From assembly GCA_000934455.1 (NCBI GenBank), contig KN887611.1:11236-37350 (forward strand): 26,115 nucleotides of DNA. The letters are read 5' to 3'. The stretch comes from Apostichopus parvimensis (Eukaryota > Echinodermata > Holothuroidea > Aspidochirotida > Stichopodidae). A program made the translations under genes and the position numbers. The stretch's first letter is position 1, and every line of letters starts with the position of its first letter. Shown here piece after piece: positions 19,344 to 26,115 of this stretch. The notes below the pieces were generated by a model that saw nothing but the letters and a program-made list of their open reading frames with translations, made no database searches and was not told the DNA's origin.

Positions 19344-19450
19344 TTACCTTTTGGGGTACAATGAGGGCAAATGAAATGAGTAACTTTTGAGGTACACCGA
19401 AGCAAAGGAAATTAATTACCTTGGGGGTACACTGAGGGCAAAGGAAAAGA
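19344..19450. repeat. Three-unit tandem repeat, about 36 bp each
   Basis: Units start at 19344, 19381 and 19416. Each follows the pattern TTACCTT-GGGGTACA, then CTGAGGGCAAAGGAAA, with substitutions. Copies diverge by several bases each. Confidence 0.8.
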
Positions 19451-19730
19451 TCAAATGATTGGGCAAATTGTTCCTGTTAATTTGTCATTCGCATGACGTA
19501 TACGGTACGTTATAACAGTTTGATTTTCATTGCAGGTTAAAAGGATAGCCCAGAGAAGACTATCTAATGCCATTCATATCCTAAATATTCTGGTGAAATT
19601 TTCATTCCATCTCTATCGTTTTCGAGAGAACTACTTTTGAAGTTGACATGTTTTGTACCAAACTTGCAAGTAGGTGTGACTGTCATAGAATCATTAACAT
19701 ATGAACATATTTATATACACTACAGTCATT

Positions 19731-19749
19731 GGGGGGGGGGGGGGGGGGG
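19731..19749. repeat. Run of 19 G
   Basis: Nineteen consecutive G, followed by T-GGG-TTGA-GGGGG. It could form a G-quadruplex, and its length is likely to vary or be mis-sequenced. Confidence 0.95.
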
Positions 19750-20166
19750 TGGGTTGAGGGGGTAATGATAACTTTACATCAACTATCAACAAAGTTGGAA
19801 CCCTGTTCAACCAAAGGGTAAAACAATAACGTCTAAACATAAAGAGAAACAAAAGACTATTACACAAAATTGGACTACGATTCCATTGGTGCGAGATGCC
19901 ATGTCCCAATACTTGGACTGTCCCAGATCGCACACCCTAGATCCTCTGTACTCCCTCCCCCCACCTCTCACAGCCCTTTCTTCCTTGAATTATGTTATAA
20001 TGTGATACTCATGCAACCTCAAATATTGCATAACGATAATAAAGTTCATAAAAAAAGGAATAAAAAATGAAACGAAAACATTTTTGTCTCTGTGTAGGGC
20101 ATGTATATGTAATTTGACATAATGTGACTATTAGTATTCTATTTATTGTATATACGTAACGTTCTC

Positions 20167-20172
20167 TTTATT
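20167..20172 (-). terminator. Candidate polyadenylation signal of gene 3
   Basis: AATAAA on the minus strand, 205 bp past the gene 3 stop codon. A second copy lies at 20142-20147. Confidence 0.4.
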
Positions 20173-20376
20173 GTTACACAAACAGCAGTACATAAATATG
20201 AGCTATATTACATGCAGAAGCCTTCCTCGCTCGGTAGTATCCGTCCTAATGTTATAACCACGTGACAAACGTACGAGACATATACGAGACTGACCTCCCT
20301 CTGTTGACGATCCAAAATAAAGTTTGACCGGATCGCATCACAAAATTAAAAAACTGATCCAAACTTCGCAAGTTCG

Positions 20377-22122
20377 TCACCTCGAAGAATCTTGATCATG
20401 TGACACGTTGTCTTTGTCATCATCCAAAGAACTTGAGTTTTCTTCAGAGCTATAATCTAAATTTTGTGCCTCTGCGCTGAAGAAATCGTCCGTATCTAGA
20501 ATGTCATCTCCATCGAAAAAGCGCCCTCTATTGTCAGTTCCACATGAACTATTCATATGTGGTGCATTATCTATCGTCTCAGTAGTTTGTTTGTAAAAGG
20601 TAAGGGATGCAGACGATAGTTTATTTTTCGCGCTGATATCTGCTGACGTCAAATCATAGAATTCCTTGGCAACCTCTTGGTATTCTTCTTTTCCTTCTTC
20701 CTCCTCCTCCTCTTCTTCGATAACACCAAACTTCAAAGACGCCGAAGAATTGAGATCTTTCATAGCTTTGTTTGATTCTCTAAGAACATTTGTCATTTCC
20801 ATAGTCTGTGGTAACTTGTAGTCACTACTTTCACCTGCATAGAAACGAGGTTGACTCTTTTGACGCATAATTTCTTCTTGCGTCATAATTGGCGGTCCGA
20901 AATAATTGGCGGGATTTTCCCTTTCATCGGTTGCTACGGGTATCATTTCTATTTCAGGAGGAGGCGCTCGAGATGAGAGAGGGCGCACCGGTTCCAATAC
21001 TGTGACCGCACCGGCAGTGATCTTCTTTTTCAAGACCATCTGTAGCTTCAGATCATTAAAGTTCTTGAAAAAATTATCGTCATCGGGAGCTTTAAACATA
21101 TTAATCCGTTCGCGAATCTTTCGTGAATTTTCACTTGCGCTTCGAATTCGACGCAGTTCAGCATATGATTCGAGTTGGTGTTTTTGTAATACCTCCGTAG
21201 CAATATTGCCCTCTTTTAAATGATGCAGCAGTTCTACCGTAGACATATCTGGAAACATTCTTTGAGCTAAATCCAAAGTAAAGAATTCAGAAGGGGTTGC
21301 CTCGATGTCAGGGAAAGTATCTTCGTTACTAGACTTTGATGCCAGTCGTTCTGATATACGAAAACACTCGCGACAGCTTCTCGGTCCTAACACGTCGCAG
21401 CATTCACGTGATAGATCATTAGAATCTTCCTCTCGCCAGAAACTGCCAATTCTTGAGCAAGGTCGTTCGTGAAATCTACATTTCAAATAAACTTCCTCCT
21501 TTTCACGACGTGGTCGTCTGGCTGAATGAGATTTTTCCTTTAAAACGTGTTGACTAGTTAATTCCCTACTTTGAACTGCTGATCTAGCATTTCTGTATTT
21601 CTGTCTGGTCGACCTATATCTTGGAGGATTATTAGCGTATGACACTAAATCAATTACAGTCATATCTTGATGGTTCTCATCGCTGTCTGAGATAAACGCA
21701 TCCAAACTTCTAATGCTTGGTGGACCATGTTTACGCTGATCTTTGACCTCTTCATGGTCCTGAAAATCCTGTAAAATATCTACACTTTCCGGTGCGTTTA
21801 TAGAATTTAAAGATTTGTCCACAACAGGTAATTCGATTAATTCTGGAGATTCTGAACTGACTGATTCAATATCGGTTGCATGAAAGAGGGTGCTCGATAT
21901 TTCCGGTAAAGAAATGCTCGTTCGCCTTTTAGGGGAACTTTCGTACGGTTGTTTCAAAGAAGAACGCGAATTTGAAATAACAAATACTTCTTGGTCAGCT
22001 TCGTCAACATTAAGTTCGTTGGAGTTGAGGTCAAAGGTTAGTTTACATAATCTTGGCGTTGACTTTGTTGCTGGATCCAAACGGGAATCAGTCCTAGGAC
22101 TGAGCGATCCTGCAACTAACAT
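20377..22122 (-). CDS. Gene 3: single-exon acidic protein of unknown function
   Basis: The frame encodes 581 residues from ATG 22122-22120. The frame is open three codons further up, but that position is TTG; the ATG has a strong context (ACCGCCATGT). I do not recognise the family. In order: Ser-rich N-terminus; K-Y-R-N-A-R at 175-180; a cysteine cluster C215-x6-C222, C241-C242-x7-C250-x2-C253 that could bind zinc; a CUE-like segment about 282-315 with L-A-Q-R-M-F-P-D and a later leucine-rich helix; a basic helix about 324-367; eight Glu in a row at 469-476; an Asp/Ser/Glu-rich tail about 540-581. It looks soluble and largely disordered. A minus-strand AATAAA (TTTATT at 20167-20172) lies about 205 bp past the stop. 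Same orientation and similar size as gene 2, 4.2 kb away. Confidence 0.7.
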   Translation of the reverse strand: MLVAGSLSPRTDSRLDPATKSTPRLCKLTFDLNSNELNVDEADQEVFVISNSRSSLKQPYESSPKRRTSISLPEISSTLFHATDIESVSSESPELIELPVVDKSLNSINAPESVDILQDFQDHEEVKDQRKHGPPSIRSLDAFISDSDENHQDMTVIDLVSYANNPPRYRSTRQKYRNARSAVQSRELTSQHVLKEKSHSARRPRREKEEVYLKCRFHERPCSRIGSFWREEDSNDLSRECCDVLGPRSCRECFRISERLASKSSNEDTFPDIEATPSEFFTLDLAQRMFPDMSTVELLHHLKEGNIATEVLQKHQLESYAELRRIRSASENSRKIRERINMFKAPDDDNFFKNFNDLKLQMVLKKKITAGAVTVLEPVRPLSSRAPPPEIEMIPVATDERENPANYFGPPIMTQEEIMRQKSQPRFYAGESSDYKLPQTMEMTNVLRESNKAMKDLNSSASLKFGVIEEEEEEEEGKEEYQEVAKEFYDLTSADISAKNKLSSASLTFYKQTTETIDNAPHMNSSCGTDNRGRFFDGDDILDTDDFFSAEAQNLDYSSEENSSSLDDDKDNVSHDQDSSR

Positions 22123-22543
22123 GGCGGTCAATCACAAAATCCTGAGAAATAAAATCAAAACAAATGCAAGTTTGAATGTTGAATGTGTGTTGTTGGAAAT
22201 GTCCTACGCCACTGATAGCAAGTAATGTAAGTGTTACCAATCACATTAATAAATTTTACTTATTAAAATCTAATTAACCACCAGCTCATGTCATCCATTA
22301 CTCCTCTAATCTAATGCATTGTAAATATATCATTTGATGCCATATAATTCTTAATTCCCATTGTGTTAAATTGTTAGTTGATATAATGACTCAAGTCAAT
22401 ATGATTTAAACTACACTTTAATTGATGAACCTTAACTGTTTTAAGGCTATTTCTAAAAAGAAAAAAGTGTAAAAGAAATATACAACCTGGACTGTTAGCA
22501 GTGTTTTTAACGTTTGAATCCTATTGAAGAATCGGAAACACAT

Positions 22544-22569
22544 CTGATTCAGTATACTGATTCAGTATA
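22544..22569. repeat. 13-bp direct tandem duplication
   Basis: CTGATTCAGTATA occurs twice head to tail with no difference. Confidence 0.9.
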
Positions 22570-22628
22570 GGCTGACTGAAATAACACTTTCCTATAGTTA
22601 GGCTATAATGAGATCTAACTAAGGGTCT

Positions 22629-22899
22629 ATACCCAGCAAACACAAAACGTTATCATAACATTTTTAAAAGAGCATATAAAATATGTTTTTATAACGTTAA
22701 ATGTGGTGTTATAAAAACGTCGGCATAACGTTTTTATGAGATATTAATGTTATATTAATGTTTTAACGAAAAAATGTTTTGAAATAATAGCCTGAAAACG
22801 TTTTCGTGACATATTTATTACACCACAAATAACGTTATCAAAGCAAAAGACGAAACGTTTTAATAACGTTTTAAAAACGTTTTTGTGTTTGCTAGGTAT
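22629..22899. mobile_element. Miniature inverted-repeat transposon rich in AACGTT
   Basis: The ends ATACCCAGCAAACACAAAAC and the reverse complement of the right end (ATACCTAGCAAACACAAAAA) match at 18 of 20 positions, with TA just inside both ends as a possible target duplication. The 271-bp interior carries eight AACGTT palindromes and has no coding frame. The whole element can fold back on itself. Confidence 0.8.
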
Positions 22900-24040
22900 G
22901 CGCCACTGATTAATCAATCTTAGAAACGCTGGTACAATTTTATGTAATATTTTTTTCGTATAATACTTACTTTCACATCGTTCTATATCATGATAGGAGT
23001 AATGTGAGTAGCTTTTTTACTTACTTTTTTGGATATTTTTTTAAATTTCGCTTACTCTTTAATTTCTGGAATCATGAACCAAAATGATATACAGTCCTAC
23101 ATATTTATACCCATATTTTCATATAGAATTTCCTACTTCTAATAAAAATTAAAATACTACGGTACCTATCTAAATGTGAAAAGGTGTCATTCTAATTAGC
23201 TTTCATGTTTAATATTAATATAGAAATGCGTGAATAACTCACCTTAAACATGACATCACTTTCCTATATACTGCCGTATATTCCTCCTTACGCTAAGTGA
23301 TCTCCAACGAGTAACTTATTCAATGAACAAGCATATGAGTAGCATTAGGTGAGCTTAAACTTTCAAATATATACTTTTCTTCGGAAATGCAACATGATAA
23401 TAACTGAAGTTAGTTTACAATATACACCTCAGTGCGTGACTCTATACAGAATATCGTGTGTCTGTGTGCTAGTAACCAGTGAAATATAACTTTAAGACTG
23501 CCGTTAACCCCGAGAGTTGCTTATATACATGGGTACAGTTCGTGTTAAAATTTCTTCACTACATACTCTGTCTGTCTACTGCGATACTGTTAACAATGAG
23601 TTAGCAAATACTGGTATTTGTTCACACAGCACTTTAGAGGTTTGCGAAGAAAGAGAAAGGACGTACTGTCCTAACAAAGCACATTGTAGTTTGCTAAATA
23701 TGGCTCTTATTGTCACCTGTCCGATCGATATCTCCTGTCAGTGCTTACTTAGCAACGGGACATGACTGTAGAGAATGACAACTTAATCGATTGACAAGAC
23801 TAGGCTTGACTTATGTTGAGATATGCCACAGTCCAACTGGCAAGAAGAAAATTGGGGGGGGGGGGGAGGTAAAGCTTTACCAGAAGTTACTGCCTTCACT
23901 GCAGCAAATTTATCTGTGCCCGAAAAACAGTTTGTCTAATATTAATCTGGAGGGGAGGTACCCCACAGTCCCTCTTCATGGAAATTAGTTCAAGGAACCG
24001 ACAGCAACACTCCTCTTTATGACATCCTTCATTCACAGCT
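22900..24040. other. Intergenic stretch, no gene seen
   Basis: AT-rich sequence. Open frames at 23517-23765 and 23791-23988 have no family resemblance and the second runs through a G tract (23854-23866). No promoter, RNA gene or transposon ends were recognised. Confidence 0.5.
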
Positions 24041-24297
24041 AGTATAATAATAATAATTAATCTTGTATAGTGCACAATTCAATAAAAGTTCCTCAAAGCA
24101 ATTTACAGGTGAAGACAATAAGAAAGCATGTAATAAAAATGTGAACAAAGATGATTTTTAAGACGATGCTTAACGGATCAATTTAGTGAGTCCAGAGATC
24201 ATATTTCTACAGGAAGTGAGTTCCACAAACGGGGGCCCAGCAGCAAGATGAAAGCTGCAATCCCCAATCGTTTCATTCGAGACATATCATAACAATG
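24041..24297. repeat. (AAT)n-anchored interspersed repeat, decayed
   Basis: Starts with a short (AAT)n run (about 24044-24057), followed by TTGTATAGTGCACAATTCAA, a CTCAAAGCAATTTACAG motif and GAAGTGAGTTCCACAAACGG. The order of these blocks (tri-nucleotide run, tatagYgcac, ctcaaagc-ttacag, gagttccaca) resembles a repeat widespread in invertebrate genomes. It is assigned from memory of its appearance only. Confidence 0.4.
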
Positions 24298-25153
24298 AAA
24301 AGTGTCCAAAGCCATTGGCATTATCAATCGTTTAAAAAAAATTGTCCACTTTAAAACTCTGATAACTTTATACAATATTCTTATCTTGCCTTTTTTTTAT
24401 CGTATTGTTGTATTGTGTGGGGTTACACTTATCCTAGTCATATTAATAAGCTCTATATTCTACAAAAGAAAGTGTTGCGTGCAATTTATGATGTTCCGTA
24501 CAATAGTCACTCGTACAGCCTCTTCTGTGACAGTAAACTCTTAACCATATTTGAATTAGTCAAGTACTACACCTTAATCTTTGTATATAACTTTTTTCAC
24601 GACAATCTACCAAGTAGCTTCTCCTATTTTTTGTATCAAATAATTGTTTTCATGCTTACAATACCCGCAATGCAAATTTACTTTCCGTTCCCCATTATTC
24701 TCTTGCAAGTAGTCAACATTTTGTCAAATACTCTGCTATTTCTTATTGGAATTCCGTACCAACTGCATTGCATTCAATTAATAATTTATCCTCATTCAAA
24801 CGTAATTTAAAGCGTTACCTCAGTTCTTTCGAATAGAATTTTATGATTTAGTCTAAAATTCGGGCCACGTCTTTGTTAAAGTTTTTTTTTCTTCTCCCCC
24901 CCCCCACACTTTTTCTTCTTATTATTATTATTCATTTTTCATTTTTCTTGTAACATTTTTTGGGGTCATACTATGTATCTTTGTTATACTTTGTCAGTTT
25001 GTATTTTGGGGATACCTCACTTACAAGTTCTTATGAAATTTTCGAAGATCCCCACAACCATATACTTTGAATATATATATTTGAATAATGTAAAATGTTG
25101 ATAACGTTGATGGTTGAAAATATAGTTGAACAAACAAACAAACAAAAACAACA
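24298..25153 (+). mobile_element. LINE retrotransposon 3' end, 5'-truncated and frameshifted
   Basis: The product blocks read SKAIGIINRLKKIV, TLYNILILPFFYRIVVLCGV, then after a frame change YPSHINKLYILQKKVLRAIY, and after another SYWNSVPTALHSI followed by SSFKRNLKRYLSSFE and a TAG at 24834-24836. These match the C-terminal part of non-LTR reverse transcriptases (K-x-x-G-I-x-x-L, L-Y-x-x-L-I-x-P, L-Q-K-x-x-x-R, W-N-S-x-P, F-K-R-x-L-K). The 3' untranslated part has a GGGGAT/ATCCCC stem (25008-25053) and ends in an (AAAC)n tail (25128-25153). The upstream edge at about 24298 abuts an unrelated repeat, as expected of 5' truncation at insertion. Confidence 0.8.
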
Positions 25154-26115
25154 ATGGAACGTATAAATACAGAGCCCTACATAAATCGGTTGGAGATTTC
25201 ACAATTTAGTCCACATCTCCAACCCCCACGTACCTAATTTACATGTTAGTAATACACAATTCATATTTGCTTGAATGCAAAGTTCGTCTACATAGAATAT
25301 ATATATTAGGCAATAATACAATGTACATAGGGGGCATCCGTACATACCTTGATTTTGCAGATACATTTGTATCCCTGTTTAGCTTAGTTTGCCCTTAGTT
25401 TCGGATAATTTCTTAAATTTTGTAAGTATTACATCCCCTAATGACCTATGCATTACATTTCGTAGGATGAACGATTTATATCTAAGATATATGGGAAACT
25501 AATTTTCCCGTACATTTGCATGTTAGGCCCACCTGCACAACGTCAATTACCGGGTATAACATTAGGTTCAAAGATTACAATTCAGGTCGCCGTAAAGACC
25601 ACTTCGGAAAAACATATACGGTAGTATTATCTACGGTATCCATTAAGTACCATTATATTCGGCAGTAACTGAAACGAATTATTTCTCCGGGGGTATATCA
25701 GCTAGACAAGAGAACAGTTCCATCCCTGGTTACAGAAGCTACCGGGTTGTGAAGTTGTTATATGTCGATGCTAATTCATTGGACAATATAAATTTTGACA
25801 AAGAGCAGATACGCATGCATGGAGGAATCATTTTATTGAGAAGGATCGACTGAGCGATCGAGGGGCTTAGTATGTTACATTTTCGTGGCCGGGGATGTTC
25901 TAAAGGGAGTGGAACCATATATTAAACAGGACTAGTGAAGGATTCCTGCAGGATTTTTAGAAATCCTTAAGACTGTAGCTCTGTAGGACAATGATAGGAT
26001 CAAACAGGGCTATAAGGCCGGGGTTCCTTTACTGACGCGAATTAAATTCTCAAGGCCTCATGTAACAGCACATTTCAACTAATTCATGTCAACTAAGTTT
26101 GAAAAGAGCGAATAA
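25154..26115. other. Intergenic stretch, no gene seen
   Basis: AT-rich, no long open frame, no recognised repeat or RNA gene. Confidence 0.5.

Noticed and set aside
22123-22131. Upstream start for gene 3 giving three more residues
   Set aside because: The codon there is TTG; the ATG at 22122 has a strong context.
1-26115. CRISPR arrays, bacterial operons or prophage
   Set aside because: No regularly spaced repeats, ribosome binding sites or gene clusters of that kind; introns and LINEs show eukaryotic DNA.

Overview
The window looks like AT-rich nuclear DNA of a marine invertebrate animal. Support: a multi-exon gene with GT-AG introns full of repeats, two uninterrupted long reading frames with a CCAAT/CRE-type promoter, 5'-truncated non-LTR retrotransposons, hAT-type and palindromic miniature transposons, and no bacterial features. 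An echinoderm or other deuterostome is my best guess from the overall flavour, but the sequence alone does not prove it.

Layout. 1-2010: no recognisable gene, probably upstream or 5'-untranslated sequence of gene 1. 2011-12991 (+): gene 1, assembled here from seven coding exons that all join in frame (2011-2122, 3928-4090, 7138-7327, 8921-10652, 10905-10952, 12233-12328, 12852-12991) into a predicted 826-residue protein. It combines an N-terminal SET methyltransferase domain, two zinc-finger-like motifs, a long domain resembling a Crypton-type tyrosine recombinase with most catalytic residues changed, a basic nuclear-localisation-like stretch and a C-terminal Myb/SANT-like segment. Its introns hold an hAT-type element with a perfect 8-bp target duplication, a 1.35-kb inverted-repeat element and a tandem duplication. 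14377-16146 (-): gene 2, a single-exon frame for a hydrophilic, probably disordered protein, convergent with gene 1. 16380-16830 (+): 3' end of a dead LINE. 16831-20376: intergenic, with microsatellites, a three-unit short repeat, a tRNA-like relic and a 19-G run. 20377-22122 (-): gene 3, another single-exon acidic protein with a cysteine cluster and a CUE-like helix segment. 22123-26115: intergenic, with a palindromic element rich in AACGTT, an (AAT)n-anchored repeat and the 5'-truncated 3' end of a second LINE.

The most interesting object is gene 1: a chromatin-modifier domain fused to a tyrosine-recombinase-like module that appears catalytically dead, in a gene with ordinary spliced introns. 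That pattern fits a domesticated mobile-element protein acting as a DNA-bound chromatin regulator. Genes 2 and 3 have no recognised function; they share orientation, single-exon structure, similar length and a K-Y-R-N-x-R motif, and could be distant paralogues.
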